Assembly (NCBI GenBank): GCA_001898035.1 | Contig: MKRX01000006.1 | Span: 3,439 to 67,438 of the forward strand | DNA from: Armatimonadetes bacterium 55-13 | GTDB taxonomy: Bacteria; Armatimonadota; Fimbriimonadia; Fimbriimonadales; Fimbriimonadaceae | Reading direction: 5' to 3' | Length of the DNA stretch: 64,000 nucleotides | Made by a program: the position numbers and the translations under genes | Notes under the pieces: generated by a model | Seen by the model: the letters and a program-made list of their open reading frames with translations, nothing else | Database searches by the model: none | Told to the model about the DNA's origin: nothing | Part shown: piece by piece, positions 28,753 to 37,420 of the stretch | How positions within the stretch are numbered: position 1 is the first letter of the stretch | How the letters are laid out: each line of letters starts with the position of its first letter

Positions 28753-30286
28753 TCCGCTGAGCCAACACCTTGCCCAGTTCCACGCCCCACTGATCGAACG
28801 AGTCCACATCCCAAATCACGCCCTGGACGAAGACGCTGTGCTCGTAAAGCGCCACCAGCTTGCCCAGTACGCGCGGCGTCAACTGGTCGATCAAGATCGT
28901 GTTCGAGGGTCGGTTCCCTTCAAAGACTCGATGCGGCACCAGTTCCGTCGCCGTTCCCCCCGCCTGCACTTGCTCCGCCGTCTTCCCAAATGCCAGCGCT
29001 TCCGCCTGCGCAAAGACGTTTGCCATCAGGTAGTCATGGTGCTTGCCAAGAGGATTCAGCGACTTCGCGAATGCGATGAAGTCGCAAGGAATCAGCTTGG
29101 TGCCCTGGTGAATCAACTGGTAGAACGAGTGCTGTCCGTTCGTCCCCGGTTCGCCCCAATAGATGGGCCCCGTCTGGTAGTCCACGCGGTGCCCTTCCAT
29201 CGTCACCGATTTGCCATTGCTCTCCATCGTCAATTGCTGAAGATAGGCCGGGAAGCGCTTCAGGTACTGATCGTAAGGCAGAACCGCGATGGTGTCCACA
29301 TCAAAGAAATTGGAATACCAAACGTTGAGTAACCCCATGATCACCGGCAAGTTCTCGGCAAACGGGGCGTGGCGGAAGTGCTCGTCCATCTCGTGGAAGC
29401 CCGCCAAAAGCTCCTTAAACCCATCAGGGCCCACCGCCAGCATCGTGGAAAGTCCAATCGCCGAATCCATGGAGTAGCGACCGCCCACCCAATCCCAGAA
29501 CTCGAACATATTCGCCGTGTCAATGCCGAACTTCGAGACCGCATCCGCGTTGGTCGAGATCGCCACAAAATGCTTGGCGATCGCCGCCTGATCTCTCAAT
29601 TGGGTCAGACACCACTCACTCGCCGTAAACGCATTGGTCATCGTTTCTAGTGTCGTGAAGGTCTTCGAGGAGATGATAAACAGCGTTTCATCGGCGTTGA
29701 GACCATGCGTCGCCTCCGCAAAGTCCGTCCCATCCACATTCGAAACGAATCGAAAAGTAAGATTCCGGTCGCTATAGTGGCGGAGTGCCTCGTACGCCAT
29801 CACTGGGCCAAGATCCGAGCCTCCGATGCCGATGTTTACAATGTTCTTGATGCGCTTGCCGGTAAAGCCCTTCCACTCGCCACTCCGAACCCGGTTAGCG
29901 AACCCCGTCATCTTGTCCAAAACCGCGTGAACGCCCGGAACCACGTTCTCGCCATCCACCTCGATCACTGCACCCTTTGGCGCGCGCAAGGCCGTATGCA
30001 GAACTGCTCGCTTCTCCGTGACGTTAATCTTCGCCCCGGTGAACATCGCCTCCATGTGCCCCTTTAAGTTGGCGTCCTCTGCCAACAGCACCAAGAGCCC
30101 CAGCGTCTCATCGGTAATGCGATTCTTGGAGTAATCCAAATACAACCCCGCCGCCTCCACCGCGAAATCGGTCCCGCGATAGGGGTTCCGTTCAAAGAGG
30201 TCCCGCAGGTGTAGGGGGCGAACGGCCTCTGCGTGGCCAACCAGGGCTTGCCAAGCGGTGCGTTGTGTAAGGGGGGCTTTGCTCAT
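28667..30286 (-). CDS. pgi: Glucose-6-phosphate isomerase
   Basis: 539 residues, close to the usual 540-550. Interconverts glucose 6-phosphate and fructose 6-phosphate in the cytoplasm. Diagnostic regions: [18 protein letters not shown] (phosphate binding), [15 protein letters not shown], the PGI signature around [35 protein letters not shown] with the catalytic Glu/His, and the C-terminal [23 protein letters not shown] split here as [10 protein letters not shown]. Its final codons overlap the converging serine hydrolase gene by 86 bases. The first gene of a possible sugar-phosphate group with the HAD and rpiB genes upstream, although a 47-base gap and an own -10 suggest separate transcription. 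Confidence 0.97.
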   Translation of the reverse strand: MSKAPLTQRTAWQALVGHAEAVRPLHLRDLFERNPYRGTDFAVEAAGLYLDYSKNRITDETLGLLVLLAEDANLKGHMEAMFTGAKINVTEKRAVLHTALRAPKGAVIEVDGENVVPGVHAVLDKMTGFANRVRSGEWKGFTGKRIKNIVNIGIGGSDLGPVMAYEALRHYSDRNLTFRFVSNVDGTDFAEATHGLNADETLFIISSKTFTTLETMTNAFTASEWCLTQLRDQAAIAKHFVAISTNADAVSKFGIDTANMFEFWDWVGGRYSMDSAIGLSTMLAVGPDGFKELLAGFHEMDEHFRHAPFAENLPVIMGLLNVWYSNFFDVDTIAVLPYDQYLKRFPAYLQQLTMESNGKSVTMEGHRVDYQTGPIYWGEPGTNGQHSFYQLIHQGTKLIPCDFIAFAKSLNPLGKHHDYLMANVFAQAEALAFGKTAEQVQAGGTATELVPHRVFEGNRPSNTILIDQLTPRVLGKLVALYEHSVFVQGVIWDVDSFDQWGVELGKVLAQRIIPELEGESELKHDSSTNALIERYRKSK

Positions 30287-30295
30287 CCTGCCCCG

Positions 30296-30301
30296 AGTTT
30301 A
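30296..30301 (-). promoter_or_regulatory. -10 element TAAACT upstream of pgi
   Basis: On the minus strand TAAACT lies 9 bases before the ATG at 30286. The intervening GGGGCAGG could also act as a Shine-Dalgarno, so the leaderless reading is weaker here than elsewhere. Confidence 0.35.
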
Positions 30302-30333
30302 TCCCCGTATTTGTTCTAGCCGCCGAAAACCGT

Positions 30334-30939
30334 CTAGAGGCTTAACCCAAGTTCGGCCAATTTGGCCCGCGTAGACGCCACGTCCACGTGATGGACGCCA
30401 TGGATGCCGAGCGTCGTCGCCACTTCCACCGAGAGCTTCAGATTATCGATGAATACCGTCTCCGCCGGATTGGACTGCGTCACGTCCAACGCGATCTGAA
30501 AAATCGTCTCTCCCGGCTTTCGCCAAAAGAGAAATGACGAGATCAAGAAGGAATCGATGTACTCCTCCATCTTGAACTTCTTGATGCGGAACTGCTGGAG
30601 TTCCCGCCCCTCATTGCTCACCGCCGCGACGACCAGACCATGCTTGGCCTTGAGTTCTTTGATGAACGCAATCATATCCGGCAGTTCAGCCGACTGGGCA
30701 AACATGAACTCCTTAAATTCCGGGCAAGTGAACGTCCGAGGCTTATAAAACACCGCCCGGTCTAAGTACTGATCCAGGGTTATCCGCCCGACTTCGTGCT
30801 CTTCAAACGCCATCTCGTGGCGCATCGCGAACTCTTCCGGCTCCAGCCCGAAGTGCTCGATCGCCTTCGCCCGCTCGTGCCGGTCCCAGCCGTTCGTCAG
30901 GAGCACCCCGCCGATATCGATCAGCAGGGTCTTAATCAC
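30334..30939 (-). CDS. HAD-IA family hydrolase
   Basis: 201 residues, complete. Motif I is [10 protein letters not shown], where the first Asp is the nucleophile and the second Asp of DxD is Gly, a pattern common in the YihX/epoxide-hydrolase-like branch of HAD-IA. Motif II/III region: AVSNEGRE and [15 protein letters not shown] (Lys); motif [15 protein letters not shown] (Asp). Likely a cytoplasmic phosphatase acting on a small phosphorylated metabolite, plausibly a sugar phosphate given rpiB (4-base ATGA-type overlap) and pgi next to it. Substrate unknown. Confidence 0.85.
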   Translation of the reverse strand: MIKTLLIDIGGVLLTNGWDRHERAKAIEHFGLEPEEFAMRHEMAFEEHEVGRITLDQYLDRAVFYKPRTFTCPEFKEFMFAQSAELPDMIAFIKELKAKHGLVVAAVSNEGRELQQFRIKKFKMEEYIDSFLISSFLFWRKPGETIFQIALDVTQSNPAETVFIDNLKLSVEVATTLGIHGVHHVDVASTRAKLAELGLSL

Positions 30940-31397
30940 TCTTTGCCTTCGAGGTCTCGCTTCTCAATCGCCGCGACCTTCGCCAGCCGCTTCACATGCC
31001 GCTCGTCGCCGCTGAACTCAGCGCCCAAGAACGCCTTCACCAGTTCCTTCGCCACCGAAGAACCGATGACTCGCGAACCCAGGACGAGAACATTCATCTG
31101 ATCATGTTCTACGCCTTGGTGCGCCGAGTAGGTGTCGGTCACGTTCCCCGCGCGAATCCCCGGAATCTTATTCGCCGCGACCGAAGCGCCGACGCCGCTG
31201 CCGCAGATCAAGATTCCTCGCTCCGTCTCGCCATCCTTCACGGACAGCCCCACCTTCTCGGCAAAATCCGGATAGTCGGAGGGCTGTTCATCGTACGCCC
31301 CTAGGTCCACCGGCTCATGGCCTGCATTCTTTAACTCGTCCAGAAGAATCTTCTTTAACTCAAACCCGGCGTGGTCGGAACCGATGGCGACTTTCAT
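30936..31397 (-). CDS. rpiB: Ribose-5-phosphate isomerase B
   Basis: 153 residues, typical of RpiB/LacAB. Motifs: [12 protein letters not shown] (Asp and His of the active site), [17 protein letters not shown] with the catalytic-base Cys and the anion-hole loop, and [15 protein letters not shown]. It interconverts ribose 5-phosphate and ribulose 5-phosphate; some members act on allose 6-phosphate. AGGGCGAG before the ATG at 31397 is a good ribosome-binding site. The stop overlaps the HAD gene start, so these two form an operon. Confidence 0.93.
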   Translation of the reverse strand: MKVAIGSDHAGFELKKILLDELKNAGHEPVDLGAYDEQPSDYPDFAEKVGLSVKDGETERGILICGSGVGASVAANKIPGIRAGNVTDTYSAHQGVEHDQMNVLVLGSRVIGSSVAKELVKAFLGAEFSGDERHVKRLAKVAAIEKRDLEGKE

Positions 31398-31409
31398 CTC
31401 GCCCTAAGT

Positions 31410-31441
31410 TTGACCGAATCCGCCTTAAATTGGCCTATAAT
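31410..31441 (+). promoter_or_regulatory. Candidate promoter for the ankyrin gene
   Basis: A consensus -10 TATAAT at 31436-31441 with TTGACC at 31410-31415. The 20-bp spacing is longer than optimal, so the -35 assignment is doubtful. A leader of about 125 bases would follow, containing short GC-rich inverted repeats (GGAC/GTCC near 31457; CGGT/ACCG near 31533). Confidence 0.4.
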
Positions 31442-31572
31442 TCGTCCAGGCGTTTAGGGACGCCCCCGGGTCCGCGGGAAGGGCAGAGTCCACCCTCACA
31501 AGACTAGATTGGCGACACCAGACCAAAGTGCGCCGGTTTGCGGACCGCCGGATGATGCACGGAGGTTTATCA

Positions 31573-32670
31573 ATGTCAACAAATGTTCGCGGCTCCTTAC
31601 CGGACCGCCCCAATCTTGATCAGCTAAAAAAGAGAGCCAAAGAGCTCAAGAATTCTAAGGAATTCGATTCCCTTGCCGACGCTCAACTCGCCCTCGCTCG
31701 CGCCTATGGGTTCCCAAGTTGGCCGAAGATCAAGGCTTACATCGAGCAGACCACCCTTCGCCGACTCATCATTGCCGGTGAGACCGACGAAATGATCGCC
31801 CTGCTGGAGAGCAGCCCCCGAATCGCAAACCTTCCCTTCCCTGAAGGCGACTGGCCCCTCCACCTTGCGGCCCAATACAACGATCCGACCATGATTGAGA
31901 TCCTCGTCAAATCGGGCGCATCCTTCCGCCCGAAATACGAAGACTCCTCCCATACTGCCCTTTCCTGGGCCGTCACTTACGGCTCCTTTCAAGCCGCCGT
32001 CAAACTCGTCGAACTCGGCAACCAGCCCGACCTTTTCTGCGCCGCCGGTCTCGGGTTTATGGACCGCGTCCGGTCCTTTTGGAAAGACGGCAAACTCCAG
32101 CCCCACTCGAGCCAAACCGGAAGCAGCCGCTACAGCAAGTCGGGTGAGACCCTGCCCTGCCCTCCGGAAAGCGACGAGGATAAGATCTCAGATGCCCTCT
32201 ACATCGCCTCCCGCAACGGCCGACTCGCCGCCGCCCAATGGCTTCTCGAACAGGGAGCCGATCCGAACTGGAAGGGCTACTGTGGAGCGAACAGTTTGGC
32301 CTGGGCCGAGTTCTCTCGCAACGCTGACCTCTGCGCCCTTCTCCGCCAGCACGGAGCTTCGGACGAGGCGGTAGACGACATCTTCATGGCCACCCCCAAG
32401 GTCTTCCCCTACATGATCGTTATCGCCTGGGGCTTCCCCGCGGAAATGCTCAAGGCTCGCCTGGAGGCCAACCCCGAGATGCTCAATGCCAAGGGTGGCT
32501 ACGGCACCCTGCTGAACACCGCCGTCTTCAACAACCAGATCGCCGCCGCCAAAGTCCTTCTGGAAATGGGCGCCGATCGCACCATCGCCAACTTAAACGG
32601 CCTCACCCCTGCCGTGTTGGCAAACAAGAAGGGCTTCCATGAAATGGAAGCCCTTCTCACCTCGGTGTAA
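31573..32670 (+). CDS. Ankyrin repeat protein
   Basis: 365 residues from the ATG at 31573, chosen because GGAGG stands 7 bases upstream; a GTG at 31528 would lengthen it without a ribosome-binding site. After a charged helical N-terminus (PNLDQLKKRAKELKNS) come at least four ankyrin-like units: WPLHLAAQYNDPTMIEILVK, HTALSWAVTYGSFQAAVKLV, DALYIASRNGRLAAAQWLLE and LLNTAVFNNQIAAAKVLLEM. No signal peptide, so a cytoplasmic protein-interaction scaffold is likely. Partner unknown. Monocistronic, convergent with the DEAD-box helicase gene. Confidence 0.88.
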   Translation: MSTNVRGSLPDRPNLDQLKKRAKELKNSKEFDSLADAQLALARAYGFPSWPKIKAYIEQTTLRRLIIAGETDEMIALLESSPRIANLPFPEGDWPLHLAAQYNDPTMIEILVKSGASFRPKYEDSSHTALSWAVTYGSFQAAVKLVELGNQPDLFCAAGLGFMDRVRSFWKDGKLQPHSSQTGSSRYSKSGETLPCPPESDEDKISDALYIASRNGRLAAAQWLLEQGADPNWKGYCGANSLAWAEFSRNADLCALLRQHGASDEAVDDIFMATPKVFPYMIVIAWGFPAEMLKARLEANPEMLNAKGGYGTLLNTAVFNNQIAAAKVLLEMGADRTIANLNGLTPAVLANKKGFHEMEALLTSV

Positions 32671-32697
32671 CGGTCGCTAAACCTTCCTATCGACGAT

Positions 32698-34512
32698 TTA
32701 CTTGCGACGGTAGGAAGGGCGTCTCACCTCTTCCGCCGGTTCGGTGCCCGGTCGGGCAAGCTGGACCTTGACCTTTCGGCCCTTCAGTTTGGTGTGCCTC
32801 AAGGCATCGATCACGCCGTCCGCCGATCCCTCGGGTACCTCTACAAATGCCGTGCGATCGAGGATATCGATGACCCCGATTTGCTTGGCGGGCAATCCTG
32901 TTTCGCCGACAATTGCGCCCACCACGTCGCCCGGCCGTAACCCGTCCCGCCGGCCCAGACCGATAAAGACGCGGGTCATGCCCGCTTCCGGCTGCTCAAA
33001 GTCCTCTCCAATCCCATCCGGATCGGCGCCCGCGGAATGCTGATTCTCCCAGAGCAGATGAAGGGCTGCTGCCGCAACTTCTGCCGGAGCAAAATCTTCC
33101 AACAAGTCCTCAACCGTCGCAATCTGCGCCTCGTAAGTCCCTGCCTCCAGGGTCTCTCGAAGAGAGTCCTTGAACAGATCCCGTCGTCGCGCTGCGATAT
33201 CGGCTGCCGTTGGAATCCGGGCGGGCTTGATCGTGGTCCCGATCAACCGCTCGATCACATGAAGCTGTCGCCGCTCCTTGCCTTCCACCAGCGTAATCGC
33301 ATCGCCAGATCGTCCCGCACGGCCCGTTCGGCCGATACGGTGGATGTACTGCTCCACGTCCCAAGGAATGTCGTAGTTGACCACGTGGGTCACGGTGTCG
33401 ATATCCAAACCGCGCGCCGCCACGTCCGTCGCCACCAACAGGTCCGCGTGCCCGTCTCGGAACCGCTTCATGACCCGGTCACGCTCACCCTGGTTCATGT
33501 CGCCGTGCAGAGACTCCGCGTTATAGCCTCGCAATCGGAGCGCTTCGCTGAGGTCGTGCGTCTCTTGCCGAGTACGGCAGAAAACCACCGTCGCGCCCGG
33601 GGTCTCCATGTCCAGCACTCGTCCCAACGCCTCGAGCTTCTTGCCCTTCGGCACCTCGTAATACGTCTGCTCGATCGTATCCACCGTGCGCTGCTTCGCC
33701 TCGATGGAAATGTGCTCGGGGTTACGAAGGAACTTCTTCGTCAGCGAGATGATCTTGGGTGGCATCGTGGCCGAGAAGAACGCCAACTGTCGAGATTCCG
33801 GAAGCTCGCTCAAAATCGCTTCCAGATCCTCGGCGAATCCCAAGGCCATCATCTCGTCGGCTTCGTCCAACACGCCCACCGCGCAGTCCGCCAAGGACAT
33901 CGAACCCCTTCGAAGGTGGTCCAAGACGCGCCCCGGCGTTCCCACCACGATTTGCGGTCCGGATTTCAGAGCGCGGAACTGTCGGTCGATCGGCTGACCG
34001 CCGTAAACGGGCGTGACTTTCAACCCGGTGTGCTTGGAAAGATCGTAAATTCCGCCAGCCACCTGGATCGCCAATTCGCGGGTAGGTGCCAGCACCAACG
34101 CTTGTATCTTCGCCACCTTGGGGTCTAGCTTCTGAATGAGCGGCAACGCAAACGCCGCCGTCTTACCCGTTCCCGTCTGCGCCTGCCCAATAATGTCGCG
34201 CCCCGTCAAAAGCGCCGGAATCGCCCGCGCTTGAATGGGGGTGGGCGCTTCAAAGCCCATCTCCGAGATCGCCTTGTAAATCGGGTCGGAAAGACCAAGC
34301 TCAGAGAACTGCGGAAGCGGAGCCGCTACCACCGGCTCTGCCGGCGCTGATTCAACAACTTCAGCCGGCGCATCCTTGGGCTTTCTCGGTTTCTTCTCGA
34401 AAGGAGCGTCTTGCTTCTTCGGCTTGAAGTCGGTCTTGGCGGACGTCTTGTTTCGCTTCGGCGGCTTAAATCCGCCCGGGTTCTCAGAACCCTTCTTCTT
34501 AGGTTTAGGCAT
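32698..34512 (-). CDS. DEAD-box ATP-dependent RNA helicase with DbpA-type RNA-binding domain
   Basis: 604 residues. A Lys/Pro-rich basic N-terminus of about 65 residues precedes the helicase core: Q motif (FEAPTPIQARAIP), motif I AQTGTGKTAA, Ia PTRELAIQ, Ib TPGRVLDHL, II VLDEADEMM, III SAT, IV VVFCRTRQE, V ATDVAARGLDI and VI HRIGRTGRAGRSG. The C-terminus (VFIGLGRRDGLRPGDVVGAI onwards) is a DbpA-like RNA-recognition fold as in DeaD/CsdA, followed by a basic tail. It should unwind RNA in ribosome assembly or mRNA turnover, often cold-induced. Best called deaD/csdA-like. Confidence 0.95.
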   Translation of the reverse strand: MPKPKKKGSENPGGFKPPKRNKTSAKTDFKPKKQDAPFEKKPRKPKDAPAEVVESAPAEPVVAAPLPQFSELGLSDPIYKAISEMGFEAPTPIQARAIPALLTGRDIIGQAQTGTGKTAAFALPLIQKLDPKVAKIQALVLAPTRELAIQVAGGIYDLSKHTGLKVTPVYGGQPIDRQFRALKSGPQIVVGTPGRVLDHLRRGSMSLADCAVGVLDEADEMMALGFAEDLEAILSELPESRQLAFFSATMPPKIISLTKKFLRNPEHISIEAKQRTVDTIEQTYYEVPKGKKLEALGRVLDMETPGATVVFCRTRQETHDLSEALRLRGYNAESLHGDMNQGERDRVMKRFRDGHADLLVATDVAARGLDIDTVTHVVNYDIPWDVEQYIHRIGRTGRAGRSGDAITLVEGKERRQLHVIERLIGTTIKPARIPTAADIAARRRDLFKDSLRETLEAGTYEAQIATVEDLLEDFAPAEVAAAALHLLWENQHSAGADPDGIGEDFEQPEAGMTRVFIGLGRRDGLRPGDVVGAIVGETGLPAKQIGVIDILDRTAFVEVPEGSADGVIDALRHTKLKGRKVKVQLARPGTEPAEEVRRPSYRRK

Positions 34513-34626
34513 GAATGACTCTTGGGAAACGGAAAGGGGGACGAGTCAGGATACCAACGTTGCCGATCCACGCTCCATGACCGTCCCGGTTAGAACTTGT
34601 TGTAAGGTGACACCACGGGCGATCTC

Positions 34627-35583
34627 ATGATAAACCTAATTCCTGCAACGGTGATCTTGTCTCTATCTGTCCTCCCTCCCGTCAAGAAGGTCGTGGTTGC
34701 CTACGTCCCGAATTGGATCGACCTCGACGCCTTCGTCCAAACGATCGACTACGACAAAATCACTCACATAAATATCGCGTTTGAAAATCCCATCGACGAC
34801 GCGGGCGATTTGTCTTCGAATCCCAAAAACCAACTCATCGTCGATCGCGCCCACCGGGAAAAGATTAAGGTTCTGATCTCCATCGGCGGGGGCTCCGCCT
34901 CGGCAGACAAGGAAATGATGACTCGCTATTTCCGTCTCATCTCCTCCCCAAACCGAACCGCTTTTGCCGCCAAACTAGCCGACTACGTGGAGAAACACAA
35001 CTACGACGGCCTAGACGTGGACCTCGAAGGTCCATCCATCAATGACGATTACGGCGATTTCATCGCAGAACTTTCCAAGGCTCTTAAGCGCAAGAAGAAA
35101 CTCCTGACATGTGCCCTCTCCCAAGGTTACGGCGGCGACAAGGTCCCCGAATCCGCCCTCAAGACCTTCGATCTGGTCAACATCATGGCCTATGACGGCA
35201 CCGGAAACTGGTCGCCTGACCGTCCCGGGCAACACTCGTCCCTCGAATTCGCTCAACAAAACGCCCAGTACTGGCTCAAGCGAGGCGTTGCAAAATCGAA
35301 AGCCGTCCTCGGTGTGCCTTTCTACGGATACGGGTTTGGCAAAGCGTTTCGAGACTACGGTTACCCCTACTCGGAGATCGTCGCGACTTATTCCGGCGCA
35401 GAGAAACTCGACCAAGTGGGTGAAACCATCTGGCATAACGGCATCCCCACCATCCAAGCCAAGGCCAAATACGTCCTTGAGCAAGACTTGGCCGGAGTCA
35501 TGATCTGGTCCTTGGACCAAGATGTACAGGGAGAAAAGTCGCTCCTCACCGCCTTGACGGAAGCTCTCAAAGTGCCCAAATGA
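34627..35583 (+). CDS. Glycoside hydrolase family 18 (chitinase-like)
   Basis: 318 residues. The catalytic DxxDxDxE motif is intact in YDGLDVDLEGPS, with the last Glu as acid. Other family marks are KVVVAYVPNW (strand 1), ISIGGGSAS (strand 3), NIMAYDGTGNW (strand 6, stabilising Tyr/Asp) and GVMIWSLDQD (strand 8). A hydrophobic N-terminus (MINLIPATVILSLSVLP) suggests export or membrane anchoring. It should cleave beta-1,4-GlcNAc chains such as chitin or peptidoglycan fragments. First gene of an operon; its TGA overlaps the next ATG (ATGA). Confidence 0.9.
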   Translation: MINLIPATVILSLSVLPPVKKVVVAYVPNWIDLDAFVQTIDYDKITHINIAFENPIDDAGDLSSNPKNQLIVDRAHREKIKVLISIGGGSASADKEMMTRYFRLISSPNRTAFAAKLADYVEKHNYDGLDVDLEGPSINDDYGDFIAELSKALKRKKKLLTCALSQGYGGDKVPESALKTFDLVNIMAYDGTGNWSPDRPGQHSSLEFAQQNAQYWLKRGVAKSKAVLGVPFYGYGFGKAFRDYGYPYSEIVATYSGAEKLDQVGETIWHNGIPTIQAKAKYVLEQDLAGVMIWSLDQDVQGEKSLLTALTEALKVPK

Positions 35584-36212
35584 CCCGTCCCGGCAAAATC
35601 GTGATCCTCAATGGCGCTCCTCGTTCGGGCAAATCTAGCATCGTCAAAGTCATTCAGCGAGATTTCCCCGGCGTCTGGATCAATCTCGGTGTTGATGTCT
35701 CCGTCCGCCACATGACCCCAGAGGCCCTCCGCCCCGGCATCGGTCTGCGACCAGGGGGCGAACGGCCCGACCTAGAATCGAACATCCCAACTCTCTACAC
35801 CGCGTTATACGACTCTATCGCTGCCCATTCACGCCTGGGCCTCAACGTGGTCGCAGACTTTGGACATCACGATGACTACTCCCAATCTCTCGGCATCTTG
35901 CCCATCTGCGCCCGCCGCCTCAAAGATCTTCCCGCCTATCTTGTTGGCGTCCGTTGCCCCCTCGAAGCCATCCTCGAACGTAGACGTGAATCTCCCGCCG
36001 AGTATCTCGCTCCAGAAGGAAATGCCCCGATTCAGGAACCCATCCTGAGGTGGCAAGAAGCTGTCCATCGGCCGGGCATCTACGATTTGGAAGTCGACAC
36101 GTCAAACCTCTCCCCAGAAGCATGCGCCGAATCCATTCGACGCCTGATTGAAGGTCCGGACCCACCCACCGCCTTACCCCAACTCTCCCACGAGGAAAAG
36201 CATGCTGTGTAA
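35580..36212 (+). CDS. Chloramphenicol phosphotransferase-like P-loop kinase
   Basis: 210 residues. Walker A is ILNGAPRSGKSSIVKVI at the N-terminus; INLGVDVSVRHMTPEALRPG and NVVADFGHH follow, matching the CPT-like family (PF07931), and LVGVRCPLEAILERRRES is the usual lid/sugar-kinase-like segment. Such proteins phosphorylate a small hydroxylated substrate; only the Streptomyces venezuelae member is known to act on chloramphenicol, so resistance should not be assumed. Cytoplasmic. Coupled to GH18 upstream and overlapping the esterase start by 11 bases, which hints at salvage of a released sugar. Confidence 0.85.
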   Translation: MTRPGKIVILNGAPRSGKSSIVKVIQRDFPGVWINLGVDVSVRHMTPEALRPGIGLRPGGERPDLESNIPTLYTALYDSIAAHSRLGLNVVADFGHHDDYSQSLGILPICARRLKDLPAYLVGVRCPLEAILERRRESPAEYLAPEGNAPIQEPILRWQEAVHRPGIYDLEVDTSNLSPEACAESIRRLIEGPDPPTALPQLSHEEKHAV

Positions 36213-37365
36213 GAATCCCGCGTCCCGCGCGAATCACAAAATGATGTTCAAATTAGTGCTCGCTACCTGTCTGATCGTGACCGCGACCAGCTATGGGCAA
36301 TCGGAGAAACCGCGAGTTTTCAAAGCGGTTCGGTCTCCGGAGATTGCCGCCGACCACCGCGCCACCCTTCGCATTTTTGCCCCCAACGCGAAGAAGGTCG
36401 AATTAGTGATGTTTAGCGAGCGAAAGGAGATGACCAAGGACGACAAGGGTGTCTGGAGCTTCACCACCGCCGTCCTGGAACCGGACATCTACGACTACTC
36501 GTTCCTGGTGGACGGCCTCCAACTCGGCGATCCCGGCAATCCCATGATGAAGCCCACCGTCACCGGTGGCGCCGAGAGCCTCCTGTATATCCCCGGCCCC
36601 AAGACCCTAAGTTGGGAGGAAAACCCGGTCCCTCACGGCATCCTTCACCGCGTCCGATTCGATTCAAAAATCATCGGAGAGCCCCGAGACTTCATCGTCT
36701 ATACGCCTCCCGGATTCTCAACCCAAGCCAAAACGACCTACCCCACGCTCTACCTTCTCCATGGCGTCATGGAGACCGAAACTTCGTGGACCAACCCCGG
36801 TCGAGCCAACGTGATCCTGGACAACCTGCTCGCCCAAAAGAAGGCGAAGCCGATGCTGATCGTGATGCCCCTCGGCTACGCATGCGTGAACCCCGCCGAT
36901 GGCGTGGGCGATATTCTCTCCGGCCGCACCAACAACAAGAAGGACTTCGAAACCCTCTTCCAATCCATCACCCAAGAAATCCAGCCCGTCGTCGAGAAGA
37001 ACTTCCGGGCGAGTTCAAAGCGACCGGACCGCGCCATCGCTGGCCTTTCCATGGGCGGAGCCCAAGCCCTCCACATCGGTCTGGCTCACCCGGACCACTA
37101 CGGAGATGTCGCCAGCTTTAGCGGTGGATTCATCATGTACGGCAGCGCCGACGCCTGGTTCAAAGACGTCGATCTCAAAAAACCCCTCCCCCGCCTCACC
37201 ATCACCTGTGGCACGGAAGACTTCCTCATCGGTTCCAACCGCTTCGTCAAGACCTGGCTGAAAGGCAAGCAGATCCCCTTCACCGAAAAAGAAACCCCCG
37301 GCGCCCACACCTGGCCCGTCTGGCGAAGAAACCTCACCGACTACCTCCCAACCCTCTTTCGTTAA
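36202..37365 (+). CDS. Secreted CE1-like esterase with N-terminal CBM48-like (E-set) domain
   Basis: 387 residues from the ATG at 36202, preceded by GAGG at a 6-base spacing; ATG codons at 36241/36244 also head the signal peptide (MFKLVLATCLIVTATSYGQ) but lack a site. Residues about 40-125 (RVFKAVRSPEIAADHRATLR, APNAKKVELVMF) form the E-set domain found before esterases such as XynZ. The hydrolase domain has YLLHGVMETETSW, nucleophile Ser in GLSMGGAQAL and probable acid/His in HTWPVWRRNL. Likely a feruloyl or acetyl esterase acting on plant polysaccharide in the periplasm or outside. Confidence 0.88.
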   Translation: MLCKNPASRANHKMMFKLVLATCLIVTATSYGQSEKPRVFKAVRSPEIAADHRATLRIFAPNAKKVELVMFSERKEMTKDDKGVWSFTTAVLEPDIYDYSFLVDGLQLGDPGNPMMKPTVTGGAESLLYIPGPKTLSWEENPVPHGILHRVRFDSKIIGEPRDFIVYTPPGFSTQAKTTYPTLYLLHGVMETETSWTNPGRANVILDNLLAQKKAKPMLIVMPLGYACVNPADGVGDILSGRTNNKKDFETLFQSITQEIQPVVEKNFRASSKRPDRAIAGLSMGGAQALHIGLAHPDHYGDVASFSGGFIMYGSADAWFKDVDLKKPLPRLTITCGTEDFLIGSNRFVKTWLKGKQIPFTEKETPGAHTWPVWRRNLTDYLPTLFR

Positions 37366-37385
37366 CCACTCACCCGAAAGAGGGT

Positions 37386-37420
37386 CCCTGCCCCCTGAAC
37401 CCTGCCCCCTGAGCCCTGAA
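37386..37420. repeat. Heptanucleotide repeat CCCTGNN, five units
   Basis: Five contiguous 7-base units (CCCTGCC, CCCTGAA, CCCTGCC, CCCTGAG, CCCTGAA) fill the space between two converging genes and end on the base before the PepC stop. A member of the dispersed heptamer family also seen near 47425, 49567 and 61015. Confidence 0.75.

Noticed and set aside
31442-31572. Riboswitch in the leader of the ankyrin gene
   Set aside because: Short GC-rich hairpins exist, but I could not match any known riboswitch consensus, and the downstream gene is not a metabolic target.
35580-36212. Chloramphenicol resistance gene
   Set aside because: Similarity is to the broad CPT-like fold; operon context with GH18 and an esterase fits sugar metabolism better.
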